Assembly (NCBI GenBank): GCA_904501735.1
Contig: CAJGBY010000019.1
Location: 1-28,605, forward strand
Direction of reading: 5' to 3'
DNA from: an uncultured Muribaculaceae bacterium
GTDB taxonomy: Bacteria; Bacteroidota; Bacteroidia; Bacteroidales; Muribaculaceae
DNA: 28,605 nt
Shown here one piece after another: positions 1 through 7,866 of this stretch; positions within the stretch are counted from its first letter, which is position 1, and each line of letters starts with the position of its first letter. The position numbers and the translations under genes were made by a program. The notes beneath the pieces were generated by a model that did no database searches, had not been told where the DNA came from, and saw nothing but the letters and a program-made list of their open reading frames with translations.

Positions 1-828
1 GGTGCATACGTGGGACTGGATGAGGTATGCCTCTCACGCGGAGAACTATACACGGTTCTCATAAATAAGGAAAGAAAAGGCGGCAAGGGTTCCATTATAG
101 CAATCATCAAGGGTACTCGCACTGAAGATGTATGCAGGGTGTTATTGCAACTCTCACGTAGGCGTCGCTTCCAGGTAAGGGAGATAACTCTTGATATGGC
201 TGCCAATATGGCGAAGATAGCCTCCACATGTTTCCCCGTAGCAAGGCAGGTCATAGACCGTTTTCATGTACAACAGCTGGCATTTGAGGCGTTGCAAGAC
301 ATGCGCATCAAGGCTAGGTGGGAAGCACTGGACGAAGAGAACAGGGAAATACTTAAAGCCAAGGTACAAGGAAGGACCTATCAGCCTGCCGTTTTTGAAA
401 ACGGGGATACAAGAGCACAGTTGCTGGTAAGAAGCATTTATCTGCTCTACAAGAAAGAGAGCCTATGGAGCAATGAGCAGAAGGAAAGGGCAAGGATACT
501 TTTCCGTGAGTATCCGGATATCAGGAAGGCATATTATCTGGCGATGGGGCTGGGTCAGGTTTATCACTGCGCAAAATCCAAAGGTGTCGCATACACAATG
601 CTGGCAAGGTGGTATGACAGGGTGGAGAGAAGCGGGTTTACAGCATTTGCAAAGGTTGTGAGAACCATATATATGCATTATGAGAGAATTCTAAACTTCT
701 TTGACAAGCGTTCTACAAATGCTGCATCGGAAAGTTTCAACTCTAAAATCAAGGCTTTCAGAGCACAATTCAGAGGGGTAAAAGATAAAGATTTTTTCCT
801 TTTCAGACTGGCAAAATTATATGCGTAA
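1..828 (+). CDS. ISL3-like (ISAon1-type) transposase, 3' part; 5' end outside window
   Basis: This is the catalytic part of a DDE transposase of the type called ISAon1 in Bacteroidales, related to the ISL3 family. The frame is open to the window edge (G-A-Y-V precedes the first GTG at 10), so the gene is cut by the window and not necessarily truncated in the genome. Visible catalytic landmarks are the first Asp in VGLDE, the second in ITLDMAANM followed by the ISL3-like signature VIDRFHVQQLAFEAL, and the Glu in NAASESFNSKIKAFR close to the C terminus. ISAon1 elements usually carry a separate small N-terminal-region ORF upstream, which would lie outside. The C terminus (FRLAKLYA) looks natural, so nothing shows that the gene is dead. 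The right end of the element should lie soon after 828, but I could not define its inverted repeat. Confidence 0.85.
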   Translation, partial: GAYVGLDEVCLSRGELYTVLINKERKGGKGSIIAIIKGTRTEDVCRVLLQLSRRRRFQVREITLDMAANMAKIASTCFPVARQVIDRFHVQQLAFEALQDMRIKARWEALDEENREILKAKVQGRTYQPAVFENGDTRAQLLVRSIYLLYKKESLWSNEQKERARILFREYPDIRKAYYLAMGLGQVYHCAKSKGVAYTMLARWYDRVERSGFTAFAKVVRTIYMHYERILNFFDKRSTNAASESFNSKIKAFRAQFRGVKDKDFFLFRLAKLYA

Positions 829-948
829 AAATGAAATCCCTCAGAATTTTACGTTGAGCCGCTATTTTTGCTTACTTTATTTTTTGCTACCCCAAAATGA
901 TTCATCTTAAATAATACACAAAACGCCCAGTTCTTCATTGTTGGGTGT
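829..948. other. IS right-flank region, no gene
   Basis: This short gap lies between the transposase stop and the tRNA-Ser terminator and probably holds the right end of the IS. It contains two near-repeats of TTTTTGCT-AC (about 865-890). I found no coding sequence and no clear inverted repeat, because the left end needed for comparison is outside the window. Confidence 0.35.
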
Positions 949-990
949 AAAAAAGGGTGTAAATCTCGCAAATGCTTGATTTACACCCTT
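949..990 (-). terminator. intrinsic terminator of tRNA-Ser
   Basis: The arms GGGTGTAAATC (955-965) and GATTTACACCC (978-988) are perfect 11-bp complements around a 12-base loop. Read on the minus strand the hairpin is followed directly by TTTTTT (about 949-954). It lies just past the 3' end of the tRNA, so it is the terminator of the tRNA transcript. Confidence 0.85.
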
Positions 991-995
991 TATTG

Positions 996-1080
996 CGGAG
1001 AGAGAGGGATTCGAACCCCCGGAAGCTCTCACTTCAACGGTTTTCAAGACCGCCGCAATCGACCACTCTGCCATCTCTCC
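996..1080 (-). tRNA. tRNA-Ser (anticodon UGA)
   Basis: On the minus strand the acceptor arm GGAGAGA (5' end at 1080) pairs with TCTCTCC (1003-997), with discriminator G at 996. The anticodon stem GCGGT/ACCGT encloses the loop CTTGAAA, giving anticodon TGA, which reads UCA serine codons. The T arm contains GGTTCGAATCC, and the long variable arm typical of serine tRNAs is present. The CCA tail is not encoded: the bases after the discriminator are CAA. The tRNA has its own promoter and terminator, so it is a single-gene unit. Confidence 0.95.
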
Positions 1081-1129
1081 AGACGACCGTTTATCATTGC
1101 TGATATTCGTTGTTGTTGTTTAACGAGTG

Positions 1130-1161
1130 CAAAGGTAGAACTATTTTTGATACTGTGCAAA
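1130..1161 (-). promoter_or_regulatory. Bacteroidetes promoter of tRNA-Ser
   Basis: Read on the minus strand: TTTG (1161-1158), a 20-base spacer, then TACCTTTG (1137-1130). This matches the known Bacteroidetes primary sigma consensus TTTG-N19-21-TAnnTTTG exactly. It predicts a start near 1126, about 45 nt before the mature tRNA 5' end. Confidence 0.85.
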
Positions 1162-1234
1162 TATTTTGGCAACTTTTTTGCATTTTCTTCAAAAAAATAT
1201 TTCGAAAAATATTGTAATTTCTGTAAGTGCCTGA

Positions 1235-3688
1235 TTATTCGAGTTCTACGATTGTGATGCCTGCACCACCAAATTGCACATGTTCGTCACGATAATTTTT
1301 TACATTAGGTATTGCGTTGAGATATTCTCGTATTCTTACCTTCAAGATACCGGTGCCAGTGCCATGAAGAATGCGTACTTGTCGCACACTAAATTGTGTG
1401 GCATCGTCGATGAAATAGGTAACGGCTTGTATGGCTTCGTCGGCACGCATGCCACGGACATCGATTTCTTGCTTGAAATTGAGTTGTCGCATACGCATTT
1501 CGTCGCTTGTAGAACGGCTGATGAAGGATTTTTCGCTTTTTTGCTTAGGTTGAGCTTGTGATTTCTTGAGTTTTTTAAGCTCAACTTTGGTTTTGAGCAT
1601 ACCAAATGCCACGATAGCATGTTTTCCTTCGATAGAAATAATTTGTCCTACAGTGGAGTTGCCTTCCATTGTAACATTATCGTTGGCGTTGAAAGTAACT
1701 TCTTCGACCTTTGGCTTTTCGGTAGGAACTTTCTTCTTAGCCTTCTTACCATGAGGTAGGATAGTCTTGATGTCGCCTTCGTTGTCGGTATGTTCTAGCG
1801 CGATGCGTTGCTTGAATTCGTCGAGTTGTCGGCGAATCTCTTTGGTCTGTTCTTTTTCGGCTTGCGCGCGCTTAATGTCGTGAATCGTGCGCTCAATAGT
1901 AGAATTACTCTTTTTGAGAAGTTCTTTTGCCTCTTGTCGAGCTGCGTGAATGATTTCGCGTCGTTCTTTGTTGAGCGATTCGGCTTGCTCGTTGTATCGT
2001 TCGATGATGGCATCGATTTTTTTCTGCTTGGCGTGGATTTCTTGTCGCTTATTTTCCCAATAGCGGCGGTCGCGCGCAATGTCGAGCAGATATTTATCCA
2101 TATTCACATAGTCGCTACCTACGATTTCGATGGCTTCTTCAACCACACTTTGTGGAAGACCGATTTTGCGAGCAATCTCGATAGCAAAAGAGCTACCAGG
2201 GTAGCCCATAGAGAGCTTGAATAGAGGTTGCATCTTGCCACGGTCGTAGAGCATGGCACCATTCACAATGCCTTCGCTGTCGTCGGCAAAGGTCTTAAGA
2301 TTTTGATAGTGAGTGGTGATGACCCCGAAAGTCTTCTTGTCGTTGAGCTGATGTAGGATGGCTTGCGCGATTGCACCACCAATTTGAGGCTCAGTACCCC
2401 CTCCAAACTCGTCTATAAGCACGATTGTGGCATTGTCGGCCTTCTGAAGGAAGTATTTCATATTGGTGATGTGCGAGCTATATGTACTTAGGTCGTTTTC
2501 GAGTGATTGTTCGTCGCCTATGTCGATGAAAATGCTTTTGAATACGCCTATGTGCGAGTTGGCATGCATAGGAGGAAGCATACCACATTGAGTCATGTAT
2601 TGAACTGCGCCAACAGTCTTAAGGCAAACCGATTTTCCACCTGCGTTAGGACCTGAAATGAGCAGTATACGGTCGTTTCCGTCGAGAGTGATGTCGAGAG
2701 GTACGACTTGCTTGTTGTGTTCGCGCAGTGAAAGGAAAAGAGCAGGATGAATGGCGTGATACCATTCGATTTGTGGCTTTTGTTCAAGAACAGGCATGTT
2801 GCAGTCGAGTTCTTGAGCAAAAAGTGCCTTGGCGCGAATGAAATCGATTTGACCGAGTAAATCGTAGGAAACGAGCATGTCGTCGATGTGTGGACGGATG
2901 ATGTCGGCCATTTCGGTGAGGATACGAATAATTTCGCGTCGCATATCTGCTTCGAGTTCGCGAATGGTATTGTTGGCTTCGACAATTTCGCCCGGTTCGA
3001 TGTAGACAGTTTTACCAGTAGCCGATTCGTCGTGTACGATACCATGTATTTTGCGCTTGTTCATAGGTGCAACAGGGATAACGAGTCGTCCGTCGCGAAC
3101 TGATGGAGAAACATCGGCATCGAGAATGCCCGACATCTTACCTTCGGTGATGATGCGTCGCAAAATACCATTGATGCTTGCTATGGTGCTTTGTATGGCT
3201 TGTTTTATCGATAATAGAAGCGGAGAAGCATTGTCCTTGATGTTGCCAAATTTGTCGAGGATGCTGTCAATTTCCTTCATTACCTCGTTGAATGACTGCA
3301 TGTTAGAGCAGAGTGTAGTTAGGTGAGGGTAGGGAGTAGCGCCTTCTTCGTTTTTGCGATCAAAGAATGCAGAAATAGCACCTATTGTGCCAAGAGATTT
3401 GCGAAGTTTGAAGAGTTCGTCGGCCGACATATACGAGCCAAGAGCACGAATGCTGTGCAATGCTGGGGTGGCATCGTGAAAATGGTTGAGTGGGAACTCC
3501 TCTTGTGTTGTGATAATAGATAGAAACTCATTGGTTTCGCTAAGCATACGCAACACAGTGTCGTAATGCGCGCAAAACTCCATATTTTTAGTGTGAGCCA
3601 CGCCGAGCGGACTCATACAATAACTTTCGATCACCTTGCGAATGGTGTCGAATCCTACTTTCGTTTCAAAATTATTAGGATAAATCAT
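1235..3688 (-). CDS. mutS2: endonuclease MutS2
   Basis: MutS2 is a MutS-family ATPase without the mismatch-recognition domain. In other bacteria it is linked to suppression of homologous recombination and to rescue of collided ribosomes. The protein has 817 residues. The Walker A motif GPNAGGKS is at about 345-352 and Walker B IVLIDEFGGG at about 420-429. A charged coiled-coil stretch (about 520-640) follows, then a C-terminal Smr nuclease domain with IDVRG and HGTGTGIL. I chose the ATG at 3688 (MIYPNNFETKVGFD) because MutS2 proteins begin at this point. A longer reading frame to 3805 would add 39 residues unlike the family and would run over the opposing nrdD promoter. A TAATTTTG box (3704-3697) ends only 8 nt before this ATG, suggesting a very short leader. 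The gene is divergent from nrdDG. Confidence 0.93.
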   Translation of the reverse strand: MIYPNNFETKVGFDTIRKVIESYCMSPLGVAHTKNMEFCAHYDTVLRMLSETNEFLSIITTQEEFPLNHFHDATPALHSIRALGSYMSADELFKLRKSLGTIGAISAFFDRKNEEGATPYPHLTTLCSNMQSFNEVMKEIDSILDKFGNIKDNASPLLLSIKQAIQSTIASINGILRRIITEGKMSGILDADVSPSVRDGRLVIPVAPMNKRKIHGIVHDESATGKTVYIEPGEIVEANNTIRELEADMRREIIRILTEMADIIRPHIDDMLVSYDLLGQIDFIRAKALFAQELDCNMPVLEQKPQIEWYHAIHPALFLSLREHNKQVVPLDITLDGNDRILLISGPNAGGKSVCLKTVGAVQYMTQCGMLPPMHANSHIGVFKSIFIDIGDEQSLENDLSTYSSHITNMKYFLQKADNATIVLIDEFGGGTEPQIGGAIAQAILHQLNDKKTFGVITTHYQNLKTFADDSEGIVNGAMLYDRGKMQPLFKLSMGYPGSSFAIEIARKIGLPQSVVEEAIEIVGSDYVNMDKYLLDIARDRRYWENKRQEIHAKQKKIDAIIERYNEQAESLNKERREIIHAARQEAKELLKKSNSTIERTIHDIKRAQAEKEQTKEIRRQLDEFKQRIALEHTDNEGDIKTILPHGKKAKKKVPTEKPKVEEVTFNANDNVTMEGNSTVGQIISIEGKHAIVAFGMLKTKVELKKLKKSQAQPKQKSEKSFISRSTSDEMRMRQLNFKQEIDVRGMRADEAIQAVTYFIDDATQFSVRQVRILHGTGTGILKVRIREYLNAIPNVKNYRDEHVQFGGAGITIVELE

Positions 3689-3772
3689 ACTGTGTGCAAA
3701 ATTACGAAAAAATATTGTAATTTGAGGCTGTAATATTTTATCTCTGATGCGTAAATAATGACTATTATTTAT

Positions 3773-3780
3773 TATCTTTG
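3773..3780 (+). promoter_or_regulatory. -7 promoter element of the riboswitch-nrdDG transcript
   Basis: TATCTTTG at 3773-3780 matches the Bacteroidetes -7 box TAnnTTTG and sits just upstream of the riboswitch. No good TTTG lies 19-21 bases further upstream, so the -33 part is degenerate. The predicted start is near 3784. Confidence 0.55.
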
Positions 3781-3790
3781 CGATAGAATA

Positions 3791-3955
3791 AGGTGTTCGA
3801 TGCATTAGATGTGCTGCGAATGAAAAGGGAACTTTGGTGAGAATCCGAGACTATACCCGTAGCTGTGAGTTTTACAAAAACTCCGTGCATTCTTGATGAC
3901 CACTGCCGACAAAGGTGGGAAGGTCGCACGGACAAAACGAGTCAGAAGACCTGCC
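3791..3955 (+). promoter_or_regulatory. cobalamin (AdoCbl) riboswitch
   Basis: The leader shows the conserved parts of a cobalamin riboswitch in order: GAAAAGGGAAC and TGGTGAGAATCC (about 3822-3846), ACCCGTAGCTGTGA (about 3855-3868), CCACTGCCGACAAAGGTGGGAAGG as stem-loop parts (about 3900-3923), and the B12 box GTCAGAAGACCTGCC (3941-3955). It lies about 120 nt before the nrdD start codon on the same strand. T-rich runs follow at once (3956-3968), which would suit transcription termination, but a leader of over 100 nt remains and I cannot decide between termination and translation control. Known behaviour of the class is repression of the downstream genes when B12 is plentiful. Confidence 0.92.
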
Positions 3956-4078
3956 TTTTTCTGTTTTTTTAGATGCTTTCGGGAGTAGAGGCGTCAAAGA
4001 TAATGTCTGAATAAAAAGATTAGATCTGTCATATTCCCGTAGGTGTTATAGGCATAGAATAATTTAAAAGTATTGCGT

Positions 4079-6286
4079 ATGATACAAACTGTAGTCAAAA
4101 GAGATGGTCGCATCGTGGGCTTTAACCGCGAGAAAATTGCTGCTGCTATTCGCAAAGCAATGTTGACAACTGAAAGTGGCGAGGACGAAGTTCTCGTGTA
4201 TAAGATTGTGGATAGAATTGAAATCCGCGGTAAGGAACAATTAAGCGTAGAAGAAATCCAAGATATGGTAGAGGTGGAACTAATGGCTTCACCTCGTAAA
4301 GAAGTTGCGAAGAGTTATATAGCATATCGCAATAAGCGTAGCATCGCGAGAAAAGCAAAGACTCGTGAAATGTTTCTTGAAATTGTAGAAGCTAAATCAA
4401 ACGATGTAACACGCGAAAATGCGAATATGAATGCTGATACCCCAGCGGGTATGATGATGAAATTTGCATCGGAAACAACAAAGCCTTTTGTTGATGATTA
4501 TTTGCTTTCGGAAGAAACATTGAGAGCAGTAAGAAATAACTACTTGCATATTCACGATAAGGATTATTATCCAACAAAATCGCTTACTTGTATTCAACAC
4601 CCATTGGATAAAATTCTTGAAAATGGTTTCCAAGCAGGTCATGGAGAAAGCCGTCCAACAAAACGAATAGAAACGGCTTCGATAATGGCATGTATATCGA
4701 TGGAAACTGTGCAAAATGAAATGCATGGTGGTCAAGCAATTCCTGCATTTGATTTCTATCTTGCTCCTTATGTGCGTAGTAGCTATATCGAAGAAGTTAA
4801 GATTATCGAAAAATTGTCGGGGGCTGATTTGAAATTTCTATATGATGCCAAGATAGATGATTATACAGTGCGTGAGCTTGATTTTATGCAAGGCGATGAG
4901 CGCTATAAGCAACATGCTATTAATAGAACGGTAAATCGTGTGCATCAGTCAATGGAAGCATTCATACATAATATGAATACTATTCATTCGCGTGGTGGTA
5001 ATCAGGTGGTGTTCTCTTCAATTAATTATGGTACTGATACTTCGGCAGAAGGTCGTTGTATAATTAGAGAGCTATTGAACTCAACTTATGAAGGTGTGGG
5101 TAGTGGATCTACTGCAATATTCCCAATTCAGATATGGAAGAAGAAACGTGGTGTAAGTTATTTGCCAGAAGATAGAAACTACGATCTATATCAACTTGCT
5201 TGTAAGGTTGCAGCACGCCGTTTCTTCCCTAACTTTGTGAATCTTGATGCTACATATAATCATCATGAAAAGTGGACTCCAGAAAATCCAAAGCGCTATC
5301 TTTATGAAGTAGCAACGATGGGTTGTAGAACTCGTGTGTTTGAAAACCGTTATGGTGAAAAAACATCAGTTGCAAGAGGTAACTTGTCGTTCTCAACAAT
5401 AAATATTGTGCGTCTTGCGATAGAATGTATGAGCATTGAAGACAAGACACAAAGAATTGAAATGTTCTTTGCGAAACTCGATGATATTTTGGAAATCACA
5501 GCAAAACAACTGTGTGATAGATTTGAATTCCAAAAAACTGCTCTTGCAAAGCAATTCCCATTGTTGATGTCGTCGCTATGGGTTGGTTGTGAAGGCTTGA
5601 AACCAAATGATATGGTGGGCAGAGTGATAAATCAAGGAACATTGGGTATAGGATTTATCGGTCTTGCTGAATGTCTTATTGCATTGGTTGGTAAGCATCA
5701 TGGCGAGAGTGATGAGGCTCAAGCATTAGGATTGCGCATTATTACATATATGCGTGATAGAGTGAATGAGTTCTCTGAACGCTATCAACACAATTTCAGT
5801 GTATTGGCAACACCAGCTGAAGGATTGTCGGGACGCTTTACTCGAATTGACCGCAATAAATTTGGCGAAATTCCAGGTGTAACAGATAAGATTTATTATA
5901 CAAACTCTAATCATATACCTGTATACTATAAGTGCTCGCCAAAGCATAAGGCAGAGATTGAAGCTCCATACCATGATTTAACTCGTGGCGGTCATATTTT
6001 CTATATAGAAATTGATGGCGATGCAACTCATAATCCACAAGCAATTATGGATATTGTAGATTTGATGGATAAGAATAATATTGGTTATTGTTCGGTAAAT
6101 CACAATCGCAATCGTTGTATGAACTGTGGTCATGAAGATGCACAAGAAAATTTGACGGAATGTCCTAAGTGTGGAAGTACTAATATCGATAAGTTGCAAC
6201 GCATTACTGGTTATCTTGTGGGAACAACCGATCGTTGGAATAAAGCAAAATTGGCTGAGTTGAATGACCGAGTTGTCCATAAATAA
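4079..6286 (+). CDS. nrdD: anaerobic (class III) ribonucleoside-triphosphate reductase, large subunit
   Basis: NrdD is an oxygen-sensitive glycyl-radical enzyme that reduces ribonucleoside triphosphates to deoxyribonucleotides for DNA synthesis during anaerobic growth. The protein has 735 residues, close to the family norm. An ATP-cone (VVKRDGRIVGFNREKI) covers about residues 1-90. A C-terminal zinc site has four cysteines at 680, 683, 695 and 698 (CMNC and CPKC). The glycyl-radical loop is RITGYLVGTTDRWN, with the radical glycine at 711. I chose the ATG at 4079; a TTG two codons upstream (4073) is less likely. The coding region overlaps nrdG by 23 bp, and both follow a cobalamin riboswitch, so this B12-independent reductase is expected to be made mainly when B12 is scarce. 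Confidence 0.97.
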   Translation: MIQTVVKRDGRIVGFNREKIAAAIRKAMLTTESGEDEVLVYKIVDRIEIRGKEQLSVEEIQDMVEVELMASPRKEVAKSYIAYRNKRSIARKAKTREMFLEIVEAKSNDVTRENANMNADTPAGMMMKFASETTKPFVDDYLLSEETLRAVRNNYLHIHDKDYYPTKSLTCIQHPLDKILENGFQAGHGESRPTKRIETASIMACISMETVQNEMHGGQAIPAFDFYLAPYVRSSYIEEVKIIEKLSGADLKFLYDAKIDDYTVRELDFMQGDERYKQHAINRTVNRVHQSMEAFIHNMNTIHSRGGNQVVFSSINYGTDTSAEGRCIIRELLNSTYEGVGSGSTAIFPIQIWKKKRGVSYLPEDRNYDLYQLACKVAARRFFPNFVNLDATYNHHEKWTPENPKRYLYEVATMGCRTRVFENRYGEKTSVARGNLSFSTINIVRLAIECMSIEDKTQRIEMFFAKLDDILEITAKQLCDRFEFQKTALAKQFPLLMSSLWVGCEGLKPNDMVGRVINQGTLGIGFIGLAECLIALVGKHHGESDEAQALGLRIITYMRDRVNEFSERYQHNFSVLATPAEGLSGRFTRIDRNKFGEIPGVTDKIYYTNSNHIPVYYKCSPKHKAEIEAPYHDLTRGGHIFYIEIDGDATHNPQAIMDIVDLMDKNNIGYCSVNHNRNRCMNCGHEDAQENLTECPKCGSTNIDKLQRITGYLVGTTDRWNKAKLAELNDRVVHK

Positions 6287-6767
6287 TATACGCGTACTTG
6301 ATATAAAGTATGGTACATCGGTAGATGGGGTGGGACTTCGCACATCAATCTATTGCGCCGGGTGTGAAAACCATTGTGTGGGATGTCATAATCCTCAATC
6401 GTGGGATGAGAATGGTGGAGAGCCTATCCTCGTAGAAGAATTGTTTGATCGTGTCGTAGATGCTGATATGAATGTAACCTTTACGGGTGGAGATCCTATG
6501 TTTCACCCTGAAGGTTTTATAAAGTTGGCAAAGATGATAAAAGAGCGAACAAATAAGACTATTTGGTGCTATACGGGTTATCGCTTTGAGGATTTGCTGC
6601 AACATCCAGTGCGCCGCCAGTTGGTTGAACTGTGTGATGTGATCGTAGATGGAAAATTCGTGGAAAAAGAGCGAGACTTGTCACTGCATTTTAAAGGTAG
6701 TCGTAACCAAAGGATAATAGATGTACCTAAATCGTTGCAAGGTGATGTGATTTTATTGGACTGTTAA
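6264..6767 (+). CDS. nrdG: anaerobic ribonucleotide reductase activating protein (radical SAM)
   Basis: NrdG is the radical-SAM activase that uses a [4Fe-4S] cluster and S-adenosylmethionine to create the glycyl radical on NrdD. The 167-residue protein carries the cluster motif CxxxCxxC as C34-ENH-C38-VG-C41, followed by HNP as usual in NrdG, and the SAM-binding stretch FTGGDPMFHPEG. Its start codon lies inside the 3' end of nrdD (23-bp overlap), which implies translational coupling and matched amounts of enzyme and activase. A strong hairpin terminator follows 22 bp after the stop. Confidence 0.97.
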   Translation: MTELSINNIRVLDIKYGTSVDGVGLRTSIYCAGCENHCVGCHNPQSWDENGGEPILVEELFDRVVDADMNVTFTGGDPMFHPEGFIKLAKMIKERTNKTIWCYTGYRFEDLLQHPVRRQLVELCDVIVDGKFVEKERDLSLHFKGSRNQRIIDVPKSLQGDVILLDC

Positions 6768-6788
6768 TTACAATAATGATAAAAAGAA

Positions 6789-6825
6789 AGAGGACGGCTT
6801 AAAAAGTCGTCCTCTAATATTTTGT
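6789..6825. terminator. bidirectional terminator between nrdG and the GGGtGRT gene
   Basis: AGAGGACGGCT (6789-6799) pairs with AGTCGTCCTCT (6805-6815) around a TAAAA loop, with one G-U pair. T-rich sequence follows on both strands (ATATTTT on plus; CTTTCTTTTT on minus). The hairpin lies between two convergent genes and can end both transcripts. Confidence 0.85.
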
Positions 6826-6838
6826 GTTGTTATTGAAA

Positions 6839-7849
6839 TTACTTGCTAAGAGCAGTTGCAACGTCAACAGCACAAGCTACAGTACAACCTACCATTGGGT
6901 TGTTACCGATACCAAGGAAGCCCATCATCTCAACGTGAGCAGGAACTGAAGAAGAACCAGCGAATTGAGCGTCAGAGTGCATACGGCCAAGAGTATCAGT
7001 CATACCGTAAGAAGCAGGACCAGCAGCCATGTTATCTGGGTGAAGTGTACGACCTGTACCACCACCTGAAGCTACTGAGAAGTAAGGCTTACCAGCAAGT
7101 ACGCGTTCCTTCTTGTAAGTACCAGCAACTGGGTGTTGGAAACGAGTTGGGTTAGTTGAGTTACCAGTGATAGATACATCAACACCTTCGTGCCACATTA
7201 CCTTAACACCTTCGCGAACATCGTCAACGCCGTAGCATTTAACCTTAGCGCGAGGACCCTTAGAGTAAGCGATTTCGTTAACTACCTTCAATTCGCCAGT
7301 AGCGTAATCGAATTCAGTTTGAACATAAGTGAAACCGTTGATACGAGAGATGATCATAGCAGCGTCCTTACCAAGACCGTTCAAGATAACGCGAAGAGGT
7401 TCTTTGCGCACTTTGTCAGCCTTAGCAGCAATCTTGATAGCACCTTCAGCAGCAGCGAAAGATTCGTGACCAGCAAGGAAAGCGAAACACTTAGTTTCTT
7501 CGCGAAGAAGACGAGCAGCAAGGTTACCGTGACCAAGACCTACAAGACGGTCGTCAGCAACAGAACCTGGGATACAGAATGCTTGAAGACCGATACCGAT
7601 TGCTTCAGCAGCATCAGCAGCGTTCTTGCAACCCTTCTTCAATGCGATAGCACAACCCACAACATAAGCCCACTTTGCGTTTTCGAAACAGATAGGTTGA
7701 GTTTCTTCGCAAGCCTTATAAGGATCGATACCATAAGATTCGCAGATAGCGTTAGCTTCTTCAATATCTTTAATGCCGTTTTCGTTCAAAGCAGCAAGAA
7801 TTTGCTTGATACGACGGTCTTGACTTTCAAATTTTACTTCTCTAATCAT
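6839..7849 (-). CDS. GGGtGRT-family protein, function unknown
   Basis: The 336-residue protein belongs to a family named after its signature, seen here as SGGGTGRTLHPDN at about 260-272, followed by a Gly- and Met-rich conserved tail (HVEMMGFLGIGNNPMVGC). Further conserved-looking cysteines occur in the N-terminal half. No signal peptide or membrane segment is visible, so it is probably cytoplasmic. It lies 17 bp downstream of a NifU-like gene and is preceded by a textbook ribosome binding site (AAGGAGGA, 7865-7858, 8 nt before the ATG), rare in this phylum and here probably used for coupled translation. Codons are strongly biased to AAG, AAC, ATC, GCT and GGT, as in tsf and rpsB of the same window, which implies high expression. 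A role in iron-sulfur metabolism is inferred only from its neighbour. Confidence 0.88.
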   Translation of the reverse strand: MIREVKFESQDRRIKQILAALNENGIKDIEEANAICESYGIDPYKACEETQPICFENAKWAYVVGCAIALKKGCKNAADAAEAIGIGLQAFCIPGSVADDRLVGLGHGNLAARLLREETKCFAFLAGHESFAAAEGAIKIAAKADKVRKEPLRVILNGLGKDAAMIISRINGFTYVQTEFDYATGELKVVNEIAYSKGPRAKVKCYGVDDVREGVKVMWHEGVDVSITGNSTNPTRFQHPVAGTYKKERVLAGKPYFSVASGGGTGRTLHPDNMAAGPASYGMTDTLGRMHSDAQFAGSSSVPAHVEMMGFLGIGNNPMVGCTVACAVDVATALSK

Positions 7850-7857
7850 AGTTGTAA

Positions 7858-7865
7858 TCCTCCTT
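7858..7865 (-). promoter_or_regulatory. strong Shine-Dalgarno site of the GGGtGRT gene
   Basis: AAGGAGGA on the minus strand ends 8 nt before the ATG at 7849 and immediately follows the stop of the upstream gene (7867). Most genes of this window have no such site, so this one is notable and fixes the start codon. Confidence 0.8.
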
Positions 7866-7866
7866 A

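Noticed and set aside
949..1080. Attachment site of an integrated element at tRNA-Ser
   Set aside because: No second copy of the tRNA 3' end and no integrase gene are in the window.
976..1257. Plus-strand reading frame with ERGIRTPGS
   Set aside because: It is the antisense of the tRNA-Ser gene, a well-known false protein in databases.
1808..2224. 138-codon plus-strand frame inside mutS2
   Set aside because: It is antisense to a clear MutS2 and its composition follows from the codons of that gene.
3689..3805. Upstream extension of mutS2 by 39 residues
   Set aside because: It does not fit the family start, and it would place the start codon beyond the opposing nrdD promoter box.
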